NCBI GenBank assembly: GCA_039105265.1
Contig: JAPFFF010000029.1
Location: forward strand, 434,001 to 498,000
Origin: Tritrichomonas musculus
Taxonomy: Eukaryota > Parabasalia > Tritrichomonadida > Tritrichomonadidae
DNA: 64,000 nucleotides
Reading direction: 5' to 3'
Part shown: in pieces, positions 49,088 through 57,818 of the stretch
Layout: every line of letters begins with the position of its first letter
Numbering within the stretch: the first letter of the stretch is position 1
Made by a program: the position numbers and the translations under genes
The notes under the pieces: generated by a model
The model's database searches: none
Seen by the model: the letters and a program-made list of their open reading frames with translations, nothing else
What the model was told of the DNA's origin: nothing

Positions 49088-49843
49088 TCACCTCCTTGCT
49101 TTTCTTCTTCTTCTCATGCCTCTTATCATTCTATATCTTTTGCCTTGATATATTTTATAACCTGATGGTTTTCTTGAATAATGGATACGTGGATAATTTA
49201 AAGAATTTAGATAATAATTGGCTAATAATTCATTATTTACGTCTCCTATTTTTTTCTCTAATTCTTTCTTCTTCTCTTTGTTGTCTATTCTCTCACTGCT
49301 CTCTCCTAGTGATTTTATTACTTTAGCTCCTACTTTAACATATTTATTGTCTGTTGCATTACCAATAGATTCTGCAATTTCACCACCTCCTTTGAGTAAT
49401 TCAGTTTTATTATCCCATGCCCATTTCAATCTCTCTTTCATTTTATTTACGTGTTCATAATTATTTTTGGGTATTCCATCTGTCATTTTATTATATGCTT
49501 TTTTAAGCTTGTTTACAAATTTCCCTGCTATCCCTTCGGAATTATTTTGAGTTGTCATAGGGGGTGGCATAGGAGCTGGTGCTGGTGCTGGAGGCGGCAT
49601 ATAATGTGGGGTAGGAGGAGGTTCTTGGATTGGCTTGGGAGGAGCTGGAGTAGGAGTAGGAACTGGAACTGGTTTTTGGATTGGTTCTAGAGAAGGTCCT
49701 TGGGTGGGTTTTTTGCTAAAGAATTTGTTATATGTATTGCTCACAAGATTTGATATTTTATCACTTATCCCTCCTATTGGCTCTTCTGTACCATCACTTC
49801 GTAGGGTAGGAGCAGTACCCATCGTTAAAATTGGAATAGACAT
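49088..49843 (-). CDS. Minor virion-type protein, Pro-rich and Arg-tailed (paralogue 1)
   Basis: 251 residues: an N-terminal segment, a Pro/Ala run (VPTPTPAPPKPIQEPPPTPH, about 58-95), then a helical domain. The C-terminus ends with YPRIHYSRKPSGYKIYQGKR and a poly-Arg tail (RRRRKARR). The helical domain (DNKTELLKGGGEIAESIGNA) and the PR-x-x-Y-RKP-x-YK-YQ signature recur in the neighbouring 229-residue protein, so the two are duplicates. The amphipathic helix plus basic tail recalls adenovirus core and pVI-like proteins that bind DNA or membranes. That parallel is an inference. Confidence 0.55.
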   Translation of the reverse strand: MSIPILTMGTAPTLRSDGTEEPIGGISDKISNLVSNTYNKFFSKKPTQGPSLEPIQKPVPVPTPTPAPPKPIQEPPPTPHYMPPPAPAPAPMPPPMTTQNNSEGIAGKFVNKLKKAYNKMTDGIPKNNYEHVNKMKERLKWAWDNKTELLKGGGEIAESIGNATDNKYVKVGAKVIKSLGESSERIDNKEKKKELEKKIGDVNNELLANYYLNSLNYPRIHYSRKPSGYKIYQGKRYRMIRGMRRRRKARR

Positions 49844-49865
49844 TTAAATGAAGACAAAATTTAGC

Positions 49866-50555
49866 TTACCAATCATCCTTCTCAAACTTGTCATATGCTT
49901 CTCTTTGTCTTCTTACAGCTTCTTGTAGATCGGCCACAAATTGTTTATCTTGTTTCCAATTTCTAGCTTTTTCAGCTGCTGACATTTTTTTCTTTGGAGG
50001 TGATTCTTGTTTCTTTGGTAATGCTTTGGGAGGCGGGGATGGTTTTTTGGGAGGCGATTTTTTGGGTGATGATTTTTTGGGTGATGATTTTTTATTTTCT
50101 GTCGTGGCTTCTTTTTGTTTTTGCTCTATTTGTTTCTTCAACTGATTTAATTTTTCATTGGCTTCATCAATATATTTATTTCTTCTTTGATACATTTTAT
50201 ATCTTGTTGGCTTCCTTCCATAAAACATCCTTGGTACATCAGCGTAGGCTATATGTTTGTTTCCAAACATCCGAGCATTCCTTTCCTGAATTAATTGAGC
50301 CAACAATTTTTCCTGGCTGTTTTTATCATCTATTTGTCCTGCAGTTTTACCAACAACTCTTACAACATCAGCTGCTACATTCCATTTATTATTTCCAGTC
50401 GCTTCCCCAATTATATCACCTACATCTGCAGCTCCTTGTAAAATTTCTGCTTTATTATTATTAATCCAATTACCAATTTTTCCAAATATACTAACACCAG
50501 CATCTGAAGGGGTAGATGGAATATATTTTCCAGAATCAATAGTTCCTGAAGGCAT
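49866..50555 (-). CDS. Minor virion-type protein, Lys/Pro-tailed (paralogue 2)
   Basis: 229 residues. The helical domain NNKAEILQGAADVGDIIGEA and the PRMFYGRKPTRYKMYQRR signature match paralogue 1. Instead of an Arg tail it continues into a coiled coil and a repeated SSPKKSSPKKSPPKKPS stretch, then a charged helix to the end. The SPKK units resemble DNA-minor-groove binding repeats of histone H1-like proteins, so binding of the packaged genome is plausible. ATG 50555 is preceded by AATAA. Confidence 0.55.
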   Translation of the reverse strand: MPSGTIDSGKYIPSTPSDAGVSIFGKIGNWINNNKAEILQGAADVGDIIGEATGNNKWNVAADVVRVVGKTAGQIDDKNSQEKLLAQLIQERNARMFGNKHIAYADVPRMFYGRKPTRYKMYQRRNKYIDEANEKLNQLKKQIEQKQKEATTENKKSSPKKSSPKKSPPKKPSPPPKALPKKQESPPKKKMSAAEKARNWKQDKQFVADLQEAVRRQREAYDKFEKDDW

Positions 50556-50570
50556 TTATTGTGAAATAAA

Positions 50571-51425
50571 TCATTCAAAGTAATATTTGTTGGCAGTTAT
50601 ATTACAAATAAATTTGTCGTGAGGCTCACGATGCTGCAAATATTCCTTGACTGTTTTTTTGATATTTAGATTGTTATTTGTTTGTTGGAGCAATGATGTA
50701 AAATCTTCTTCTGAATATCCACTATAGCATATAATATCGGTGGCCAATCTCTTTGCATTTATATGGACAAATCTAATGGTTTGGATAGCCATAATGCATG
50801 TAATATTATAGTGCCTAGTTTTTGTTAACAGCCTGAGGAATTCAGTATTATTGTGCGTCAATAAATCGCTTCCAGCACAGTCATCCAATATTATTAGAGT
50901 GTTATATGGATATGATGAAGTTTGATATTTTACTAGCTTGTTTGCTATATATACTATTCTATCATCTATTTCTTGAAGGGAGTGCTTGTTTATTAGTCTC
51001 TGCATTTCTTCATTTGTCTCTTTCATTTTTGATAATACATGCTTTACCATCGCATAATATTTTATCTTTCGCTTTAGATGTTTTTTCAAATAATCCATCA
51101 ATTCTGCTTCGTTCAAATATATGATTGGTGTCTTGACATTTTGACTCATCGCCTCTGCAGTTTTGTCCATCTTACCGCTTGTGGAACAGAATACTATCTT
51201 CTGGTAGTAGGGATACTTAAATAATCTCTCGGTAATTAAAATGTGTTTCCATATCCAATAACTTTTTCCAGCACCTGGTTTGCCTATCAAAAAATATATA
51301 CCGTTCGTGCTAAATGGATAGGAAGGATGAATTGGTTTCATAAGTGCAGACTCTATTTCCTTTTGGTTTTTTCGCATGGTTTTTTGGATTAAAACTTCTA
51401 CTTCTTTCATTATTTGTTTAGCCAT
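50571..51425 (-). CDS. FtsK/HerA-type packaging ATPase (nested Polinton)
   Basis: 284 residues. P-loop GKPGAGKS at 48-55, Walker B LIILDDCAG at 177-185, and a sensor-like NITCIMAIQT at about 213-222. A polar helical insert lies between. This is the A32-like genome-packaging ATPase expected in Polintons. It lies between integrase and the minor virion genes on one strand with gaps of 10-16 bp. It is the counterpart of the outer element's ATPase (28092-28979). Confidence 0.92.
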   Translation of the reverse strand: MAKQIMKEVEVLIQKTMRKNQKEIESALMKPIHPSYPFSTNGIYFLIGKPGAGKSYWIWKHILITERLFKYPYYQKIVFCSTSGKMDKTAEAMSQNVKTPIIYLNEAELMDYLKKHLKRKIKYYAMVKHVLSKMKETNEEMQRLINKHSLQEIDDRIVYIANKLVKYQTSSYPYNTLIILDDCAGSDLLTHNNTEFLRLLTKTRHYNITCIMAIQTIRFVHINAKRLATDIICYSGYSEEDFTSLLQQTNNNLNIKKTVKEYLQHREPHDKFICNITANKYYFE

Positions 51426-51435
51426 TTATTGTTGG

Positions 51436-52545
51436 TTAAATCCATTTTTTAATGTTTGATGGGATATTTTTTTGTTTGCTCCAATAATCCATTTCAAGAT
51501 TTGATAATTTAGTTGGGGCTCCTTCTCGTAAATTTTTTGCTGGAATAACATCTTCTGTCCCTTCACTATATTTAATTTTATATTTATTCTTAGCTGCATC
51601 GTAGGATATAATTTTATCCACAATACCTCTCTTGCCTCCCTTTAGTGTCTGAGCAAGAGGCACTTCTGCCCCGGGGCCCTTCAGGCCCTTATTTTTATTC
51701 TGTGTTTTTATCAATCTATATCCCGGCAACTTATCTATCGATTCATCTTTGGACTTAACAATAAATTGATTTCCAGCTTTCGAATCAACAATATAAGCCT
51801 CCTTGCTGACTCTATTTCTTCGCTTCGAAAATGGTTCCTTGGCTTGTATAATTCTCACCCTGTCGTTAGGCTGAAAGTCATATGGATTTATTTGTGATTT
51901 AGTATTAATATATTCTTTTTCATCTTTTTCTGTCATTTCGTTTGGTATTTTATAGTCCAACGATCGGTGAGGGGATTTATTGTAGGAATCTATTAATCCC
52001 TTCATTTCTTGTTCTCCAATAAATCTATTCTCTCCTACCATATCTCTTATAGTTCTCATGAATCTATTTATGATGCCTAGTACATTATGATTATTGTCTT
52101 CCGTAGTATTGTATATAATATTTTTTGCCTTCATTATTTGCAAAACATCATTGGACAAATAGGCGGCATCCTGGTCAGAAGTAATAGAATAAACATTTGG
52201 TTCGTCTACTAAAAATTGATTTAATGCTCTAGCTACTTCTTTTGCTCCCTTCCCTCTCATCGCATAACAAAAAGCCTTCCTGGTATTGATATTTATTAGC
52301 ATCAGATAATTCAAACCATCTTTTGTTTTGTCATTTATGAAAGTATCCATTTGATATCCTCCTGAGTGTTTGGAATATATATTCATAAATTTTGCCTTTG
52401 GTACTTTAACATCATGCACTATATTCTTCAAATAATTTAATGCTGCTTCTTCTGTAAATCCATATCGTTTTGCAAGAGGAACAAATTTTGATGGTGTTTT
52501 CCACGGAAAAGTTTTGTATAACTCCTCTATTGTTTTGTAAGTCAT
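51436..52545 (-). CDS. INT: Retroviral-type (rve) integrase of the nested Polinton
   Basis: 369 residues. After a short helical N-terminus the catalytic core begins with SGGYQMDTFI and LNYLMLININTRKAFCYAM. It contains SITSDQDAAY, then RFMRTIRDM and NKSPHRSLDYKIPNEM, the hallmark end of Polinton/Ty3-type integrase cores. A barrel-like domain follows (FQPNDRVRIIQ, YIVDSKAGNQFIVKS), and finally a chromo/Tudor-like segment (GIVDKIISYDAAKNKYKIKY). It would insert the element, making the short target duplication seen at the ends. It lies about 1.8 kb from the right terminus. Confidence 0.92.
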   Translation of the reverse strand: MTYKTIEELYKTFPWKTPSKFVPLAKRYGFTEEAALNYLKNIVHDVKVPKAKFMNIYSKHSGGYQMDTFINDKTKDGLNYLMLININTRKAFCYAMRGKGAKEVARALNQFLVDEPNVYSITSDQDAAYLSNDVLQIMKAKNIIYNTTEDNNHNVLGIINRFMRTIRDMVGENRFIGEQEMKGLIDSYNKSPHRSLDYKIPNEMTEKDEKEYINTKSQINPYDFQPNDRVRIIQAKEPFSKRRNRVSKEAYIVDSKAGNQFIVKSKDESIDKLPGYRLIKTQNKNKGLKGPGAEVPLAQTLKGGKRGIVDKIISYDAAKNKYKIKYSEGTEDVIPAKNLREGAPTKLSNLEMDYWSKQKNIPSNIKKWI

Positions 52546-52570
52546 TGTTTTGAAAAAAATAAACCCTCAG

Positions 52571-53632
52571 TTAATATAACATTTTACGGTAAGGGAAGAA
52601 TATCATTTCGATAGAAAAGCTTTCGCTTCTCGGTATTTTTACTGGTATATCTTTATGTCGACCAGAATATAGTTCGATCCAGAATCGTTGGTCTGTTGAG
52701 TTCAGCTTAAAGTATTTTATAGGGTTGAAGTATATTGTTGTGTTTCCAACATATCCTTGATTTGATTGGTCCCCGAAGGATGAATAAATTTTACATGAAT
52801 GCCTATCCCATACATTATAAAAATTGACTTCTCTAAGCCATTTAAATTTATAGTTATTATGATAATTTGCCCCTTGGTCTGTCTCTCCACTAATATTAAA
52901 CACATCTTCGAAATCATATTTTCGGTCTATCAATCCAAAATCTTGAACGGTTCGATGAGGAAAATCAATTGATATGTCAATATAAAATGGACTCTTCTTA
53001 TCATAATTATGTCGAGATAAAATTCTTTCCAAATATGTTTTTCTCCTATAATCATAGAATCCATCAGCCATGACATCAAGCTCAGTTGAAAGGCCATAAG
53101 GGTCTTCACTAAATCTTGGCTTGTCTTTATACTTAGCTTTCTCTTCTTCTGTTTTTGCCTTCGCCAAATTGTCTTCAATCTCTTGATTATATTTTTTCAT
53201 TTCGGCCCATAGATATTCATATAATACGTGTCCAAAACCACCGAAATCATCCTTCTCACTCATCCACATTAAAACATTTACTTCAACCATAGATTTCCTT
53301 GCAGCAGGTATACTTATATACGCTGAGTGGTCATATAAGTTTGGGTCATCTGATTTTGGAGGAGGAGTGGCATATTTATTGTAGTCCTCTTTGTAGTATT
53401 TCCTAACTTTAATTTTAAATTCTAGCCTTCTCTTTCTAGCTAACATAAATATATTTCTAACACCAATAATAGACTCACCACGATTAGATGTGCACCATTC
53501 TTGTGGAAAATTAAAATAGTAACGATTAAATTTCGCAGGGTCTCTTTCTCCATCTTCCAGAAAGAAAGCGTGCTCCATAGGGATTGGTGTTTGTTCTTCA
53601 GCTGGATTGAGCGTCGGGTACATTTCAATCAT
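52571..53632 (-). CDS. Polinton protein of unknown function beside the right TIR
   Basis: 353 residues from ATG 53632 (MIEMYPTLNPAEEQTP). The frame is open further upstream into the terminal repeat, but there is no ATG there. Beta-rich with many aromatic residues. It contains a long charged helix (about 155-185) and YIDISIDFPHRTVQDFG. The first ~20 codons lie in the right terminal repeat, so a decapitated copy of the start also exists at the left end (30358 on), where it runs into different sequence. It may be a capsid-associated protein. No family recognised. Confidence 0.5.
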   Translation of the reverse strand: MIEMYPTLNPAEEQTPIPMEHAFFLEDGERDPAKFNRYYFNFPQEWCTSNRGESIIGVRNIFMLARKRRLEFKIKVRKYYKEDYNKYATPPPKSDDPNLYDHSAYISIPAARKSMVEVNVLMWMSEKDDFGGFGHVLYEYLWAEMKKYNQEIEDNLAKAKTEEEKAKYKDKPRFSEDPYGLSTELDVMADGFYDYRRKTYLERILSRHNYDKKSPFYIDISIDFPHRTVQDFGLIDRKYDFEDVFNISGETDQGANYHNNYKFKWLREVNFYNVWDRHSCKIYSSFGDQSNQGYVGNTTIYFNPIKYFKLNSTDQRFWIELYSGRHKDIPVKIPRSESFSIEMIFFPYRKMLY

Positions 53633-54369
53633 GGTAAAACAACTTCTTGATTCGATGGGATATCTTAACAAAAAATGGTTGGGATTTCTTGACAAAAAAA
53701 TGCTTAGATTCACTTAAATATTTGATGGTTCTCATCAAATAATCTATATCTTGGAGCGTCCTTTTCCTTCAACAAATCGTAATCACCACTATATTTCAAC
53801 AAAGCTGCTCGTCTAAATTTTGCATATCTGAAGCCGCTAAACTTGTTTCTTTCATCTAATACTTCCAAAATGACGTATCCTTTGCTATCGCACGTCCTAA
53901 CATTTTTTTGTGCATCATAGATTTGTTGCGTCTGTCTTGATGTATAATAGGGGTTGCGTAAAGTGTAGCCTTTATATTCTGTCATCATTTTTAAATCACT
54001 CGGGGCGTCCATTTGTCGTCGTGATAAAAAATGGTTGGGATTTCTTGACGGGACGTTAAGAAATCACGCCATTTATATATACTACTTTTAGTAGTGATTT
54101 TTTTTAAAATTTTTGTTTTTCAATTTTTTGATTTTTCAATTTTTTGATTTTCAGTTTTTTCAATTTTCAGTTTTTTCAATTTTCAGTTTTTTTGAATTTT
54201 TTAATTTTCATTTATAGGGGGGGAAGGAGGGGTATACAATTAATATATCTATTTTAAAAACGGGGTCCTAGGGGCGGGAGCCCCTAGAGTAGCCCGAACG
54301 GAGCGAAGCGAAGTGATGGGCGGTAGGTCTCTGGGGAGCGCAGCGGACCGGAGCCTACCGTTAACTACT
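53576..54369. repeat. Right terminal inverted repeat of the nested Polinton
   Basis: Mirror of 29620-30413 without gaps. The outer ~660 bp appear identical, and differences cluster at the inner end. This pattern fits recent insertion or end-to-end gene conversion during protein-primed replication. Confidence 0.95.
53710..54012 (-). CDS. TIR-borne small protein, right copy
   Basis: Identical in all 100 residues to the left copy at 29977-30279, with the same upstream sequence, again pointing into the element. Here it is followed directly by the 353-residue gene on the same strand, so its transcript may continue into that gene. Function unknown. Confidence 0.65.
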   Translation of the reverse strand: MDAPSDLKMMTEYKGYTLRNPYYTSRQTQQIYDAQKNVRTCDSKGYVILEVLDERNKFSGFRYAKFRRAALLKYSGDYDLLKEKDAPRYRLFDENHQIFK

Positions 54370-54491
54370 GGAGGAACATTAGGATATGATGGAGGTTTAA
54401 TTTTTATATTCACATTTGTATTTTGCTCTTGTTTGCAGCTGCTATCGTTTTCAGAACTTAATATTCGTGCCCTATGTAGCATATTTGACAT
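54370..54491 (-). CDS. Family B protein of the outer Polinton, part right of the insertion
   Basis: The beginning of the outer-element gene split by the nested Polinton: ATG 54491, about 40 codons (MSNMLHRARILSSENDSS at the start, then an Asn/Lys/Pro-rich stretch) up to the target duplication. As in the nested homologue, the N-terminal part is low-complexity. The remaining part lies at 29191-29619. Confidence 0.6.
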
Positions 54492-54516
54492 TATTTCACT
54501 CTTGTTAAAACAATTT

Positions 54517-54747
54517 TTACTCCCCTTTTGTTAAGTCTCTAAGTTCTGATTCCAGCTTTGCTACCTTTTCCTTGAGAGAATTTATATCTTCTATCAAACT
54601 TTCTCTTATTGCAAGACCGTTACTGCCAAGCATACCTGTCTTGATATTGTTTAGATGCTGTTTTGTGTCATATACTCTTTCTTTCAAATTTCGCTTTATT
54701 TGTTTCAGAGTAGGAATTTCACGCTTATACTCATTTAGATCTGCCAT
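54517..54747 (-). CDS. Small coiled-coil Polinton protein
   Basis: 76 residues from ATG 54747 (MADLNEYKREIPTLKQIK). It is almost entirely heptad-patterned, with NSLKEKVAKLESELRDL at the end, so a dimer or trimer of helices is expected. It is divergent from the 79-residue gene with only 15 bp between the start codons. Function unknown. Confidence 0.5.
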   Translation of the reverse strand: MADLNEYKREIPTLKQIKRNLKERVYDTKQHLNNIKTGMLGSNGLAIRESLIEDINSLKEKVAKLESELRDLTKGE

Positions 54748-54762
54748 TTTCAATACAAATAA

Positions 54763-55002
54763 ATGAGTGAAAATTGTTTTGAGAGACGAAGAACATTGCA
54801 CGATAGCAAACATCAAAATTATTTTGACAGACAGAGACTAAAACAACAAAAAGAAAGAACAAGAAAGAATTCCGCACCAACAGTAAAGAAGTTTGAAGAA
54901 AAAGGTTGCATAAATCATGAACTTCCACCAAAAACAGCACAACCTTTAAACTTTCATATGCTCTCTCTAAACCACAGCGTGGTAACTAAAAATAATTTCT
55001 AA
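54763..55002 (+). CDS. Small basic Polinton protein
   Basis: 79 residues, Lys/Arg/Gln-rich (RRTLHDSKHQNYFDRQRLKQ), helical in the first half, with no recognised domain. It may bind nucleic acid. The gene is short and supported mainly by its position in a compact divergent arrangement, so confidence is modest. Confidence 0.4.
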   Translation: MSENCFERRRTLHDSKHQNYFDRQRLKQQKERTRKNSAPTVKKFEEKGCINHELPPKTAQPLNFHMLSLNHSVVTKNNF

Positions 55003-55011
55003 ACTCAAAAT

Positions 55012-55410
55012 CTAGTATTTTTGTTCTTGCTGTAGAATATCATTCACAACTTTCACAACAGAATTTACAGTATTTTTGATTTCCTCTATCTTTGTTTTCA
55101 TGTTTGCAATATCAGCTTTTACAGACTCAATTGCAATTTCCCATAGTTGCTGCTGTTCATCTTCTTTCTGTTGAATTTTCTTCAAACAAATTTCTCCTGT
55201 GAGAGTCTTTCCTTTTCCTGAACCACAATTTTTCTTCGTGATTCTATATACACTTCCATCAGGCAACTCGATCTTGAAAAGTTTATTCAAAATACAAGTT
55301 GTCTTTCCTTCCAATTTTTCTTTATTCTTCTGATAATACAAATCAAATTCTTCTAGAGAGTGAAATAATTTTACATCATCACGAATTTCGTTTAATATTT
55401 GTACCGACAT
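55012..55410 (-). CDS. Polinton protein of unknown function, 132 residues
   Basis: Start ATG 55410 (MSVQILNEIRDDVKLF); an upstream in-frame ATG at 55464 would overlap the next gene. The first ~85 residues look like a small folded alpha/beta unit with cysteines (TTCILNKLFKIELPDGS, KKNCGSGKGKTLTGEICLKK). The rest is a coiled coil (NMKTKIEEIKNTVNSVVKVV). No family recognised. Confidence 0.45.
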   Translation of the reverse strand: MSVQILNEIRDDVKLFHSLEEFDLYYQKNKEKLEGKTTCILNKLFKIELPDGSVYRITKKNCGSGKGKTLTGEICLKKIQQKEDEQQQLWEIAIESVKADIANMKTKIEEIKNTVNSVVKVVNDILQQEQKY

Positions 55411-55450
55411 TTGTTTTCTCACAAAAATATATATACATATACATCTATTT

Positions 55451-55705
55451 TTATTTAACTTCATCTATGATAGACTTTCCAATCTTTCCAAATTTGTCAG
55501 CATAATTCAGACCTTTGTCAATAGTATCTACAATTCCATTTACTCCAGGTATGAACTCTAAAGCGGGCTTAACTTTATCAAAAATCTTCTTTCCTGTGTC
55601 TATGACTTTAGGTATAGATTTAATAGCCTTTGTTGCTAGATCTTTTATTTTTCCTCCAACATTCTTCACAGCATTTTTAAGTTTCTTCCAAATCCCAGCT
55701 GCCAT
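55451..55705 (-). CDS. Small amphipathic-helix protein, possible minor capsid component
   Basis: 84 residues: MAAGIWKKLKNAVKNVGGKI, then alternating Lys/hydrophobic helices and a Gly-containing centre (ALEFIPGVNGIVDTIDKGLN). Short proteins of this kind next to a double-jelly-roll capsid gene recall membrane-active minor capsid proteins such as adenovirus pVI. The gene is divergent from the capsid gene (44 bp apart), which supports that reading. The identification is inferential. Confidence 0.5.
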   Translation of the reverse strand: MAAGIWKKLKNAVKNVGGKIKDLATKAIKSIPKVIDTGKKIFDKVKPALEFIPGVNGIVDTIDKGLNYADKFGKIGKSIIDEVK

Positions 55706-55749
55706 TTTGATTTCTTTTTCAGTAAATATCTAGTTTTGTTCGCTATCAA

Positions 55750-57768
55750 ATGTTATACAGAAACGAGCGAGCTCACAATTATAAAATAGAAGCTGGAAAC
55801 GTACTTCAGACTTTTGAACAAATGAGATCTATGATTAATAAAAATGATGGTACTAGATCTTTTTCCTTTAGGACTGTTGACTGTCACGATCAACCTGCAC
55901 CCTTTCACCAAGGACAATATTCTCAAATTTCTCTTACTCACCCAGATCATTTTATAAGTGATGTTGACAAAGGTTTTTTAACTTTTCATGTCAAACTTGA
56001 TTTGCAGCTCAATACTGATCTCAGCAAACTCCAGCAGATAGATGATCCAAACAACTTTTATAAATTATTTGTAGGACTCAAATCTTCAAATCAGATTTTT
56101 GATAGACTTGAAATTTTACATAATAATGTCAATGTCGGATATCAGCAAAATGAGTGTGTGCGAGAAGGTTTTCTCTATTCTGCAGTTAAGCCAGAAACAG
56201 AAAAGAAGCGAAGAAGATTTGTTCACAGCCTATGGGAAAATGTAGCTTCATACTCACAAACTGTAGCAGGAACATATGTCAATCTCAACAATTTCAAAGA
56301 AAATGGTAAAACTTCTGTTGATTTCGATCTTAATGTTCCTTTTGATGATCTTCTTGCACTTCAGGCTTTTGATTTATTTCCAAATGGTATCATAGGAGAT
56401 CTTTCCATAAGATTCCAAGTTACTCCTGCAGGTTTGGTTTGGGCTGCTATAGATCCTTACACTGTTGCCGAAACAAAAGCTTTTCTTGAAGATAATGAAA
56501 GTGTAAGTACCGAGGAACTTGATAAACTTAAACAAATTACGGTTCATGGTCATCTCAAACATCAATTTACACAAATTGGAAATGAAGCTGTGATTCCAGG
56601 TCCTGGCACAGAACCTTCTCCTTCTCCTTCTCCTTCTCCAACTCCAGATCCTGATCCTACCCCTACCCCAACTCCTGTCAAGTACAAGATTCAATATAGA
56701 ATAGGAGAGCAGTGGGATAATGATGATGGAAGTACAGGTTACACTGATATTCTTACAGATTTAGAATTCTATTTCAGTTATACTACAGAAGAATTTACAG
56801 AATTTGGACTTCAGCCTTCTGCCAGTGATGAAGAAATTTGTGTTCACAATCCTGCTGTAACTTTACCACCACTAAATCATGCTGACAAAAATGGACGTTA
56901 TTACGCATGGCAAATTGTAAAGACCCCTGTTGTTAGTGCACACCAAACCTTACAAGCTTTGCACGAAGCTAAAGCTCAAATATTGAAAGAAACTTATTCT
57001 TCACAGCCTGCTACCCTCACTGTAAACAGAATGACAATTACCTTATGTAAGTCTAACATGCAGGGATTTGGTGTTTGTGAGTCTACTAGGCACGGTATAG
57101 AAGAAATACTGTCAAAGGGAATCATAATTCCATCGCAGAAAGTAGATTATCATTCTTTTCCAATAGCGCCAGCAGCAAATGGAATTAAGTCTACTCTCAA
57201 TATTCCTCTTATAAATGTTACTACACTTTCTATCATGTTTCCTAAACATCACAATGATCTTACAGTTTTTGAAAATCCTGTTTATTCAAATTGCTATTTG
57301 AATATTGGTGGTAAGAATTTTCCTGATGAAAATGTTTCTACTATAGGTGCAAGGTTCTTTGAAAATCAACTTACAGCAGGCGACTTAGACGCTATTACAC
57401 TACAGTGTACAAAAGAATTTGAAGATAGTATGACTATGCCAAAGAATGATGCAAATGGAGTTCGTTATAAAAATACTCTCAGTGATGCTAGTAGTTTTGT
57501 TTTCAACATTCAAGCTGAAAGAAGTAGTGCCGGCTATTGTTTCGACGCTGTTGACGGAGGTTACGGCAACATCCAAATACAAATACAGGGACAACCTTTA
57601 TTTTCTGGAATGAATGATACTTACTACAATGTTATTGAACCTTCTGGCAATATCGTTCATCCGTGCCCCACACAACTTTGGTTGACAAGAGACACCTATT
57701 TCATTATGAATCTAGATGGAGTTGTCTACATAGATGATCAAAGTCCAGATGGAAGTCAAGTTCAGTAA
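55750..57768 (+). CDS. MCP: Major capsid protein, double jelly-roll (outer Polinton)
   Basis: 672 residues. The first barrel (about 30-270) contains VDKGFLTFHVKLDLQL, LFVGLKSSNQIFDRLEILHN, QQNECVREGFLYSA and NGIIGDLSIRFQVTPAG. It is separated by a Ser/Pro/Asp-Pro-rich linker (about 286-315) from a second barrel with ISKGIIIPSQKVDYH-type text, then LSIMFPKHHNDLTVFENPVY, YGNIQIQIQGQPLF and a closing VYIDDQ. The strand succession parallels the nested element's 532-residue capsid protein but with low identity and about 140 extra residues. It would form the shell. The proline-rich linker inserted between or within barrels is unusual. Confidence 0.85.
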   Translation: MLYRNERAHNYKIEAGNVLQTFEQMRSMINKNDGTRSFSFRTVDCHDQPAPFHQGQYSQISLTHPDHFISDVDKGFLTFHVKLDLQLNTDLSKLQQIDDPNNFYKLFVGLKSSNQIFDRLEILHNNVNVGYQQNECVREGFLYSAVKPETEKKRRRFVHSLWENVASYSQTVAGTYVNLNNFKENGKTSVDFDLNVPFDDLLALQAFDLFPNGIIGDLSIRFQVTPAGLVWAAIDPYTVAETKAFLEDNESVSTEELDKLKQITVHGHLKHQFTQIGNEAVIPGPGTEPSPSPSPSPTPDPDPTPTPTPVKYKIQYRIGEQWDNDDGSTGYTDILTDLEFYFSYTTEEFTEFGLQPSASDEEICVHNPAVTLPPLNHADKNGRYYAWQIVKTPVVSAHQTLQALHEAKAQILKETYSSQPATLTVNRMTITLCKSNMQGFGVCESTRHGIEEILSKGIIIPSQKVDYHSFPIAPAANGIKSTLNIPLINVTTLSIMFPKHHNDLTVFENPVYSNCYLNIGGKNFPDENVSTIGARFFENQLTAGDLDAITLQCTKEFEDSMTMPKNDANGVRYKNTLSDASSFVFNIQAERSSAGYCFDAVDGGYGNIQIQIQGQPLFSGMNDTYYNVIEPSGNIVHPCPTQLWLTRDTYFIMNLDGVVYIDDQSPDGSQVQ

Positions 57769-57818
57769 ATCCAAAAATAATTTTCTTACTTTATTTTTTT
57801 CTCCTTTACACACATAAC

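Larger units (their letters stand above)
29620..54369. mobile_element. Nested Maverick/Polinton, 24750 bp, young
   Basis: Inverted termini begin AGTAGTTAACGGTAGGC at 29620 and end with the exact complement at 54369. GGAGG lies directly outside both ends (29615-29619, 54370-54374), a 5 bp duplication close to the 6 bp usual for Polintons, and the AG...CT termini are typical. Between the repeats are a protein-primed DNA polymerase B, rve integrase, packaging ATPase, major capsid protein and about fifteen further genes, plus tandem-repeat arrays. I recognise no adenain-type protease. The near-identical terminal repeats indicate recent insertion. The element looks close to whole, with perhaps one or two breaks. 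Confidence 0.95.

Noticed and set aside
54313-54534. 73-codon plus-strand frame crossing the right end of the nested Polinton
   Set aside because: It spans the junction between terminal repeat and flank and exists only because of the insertion.
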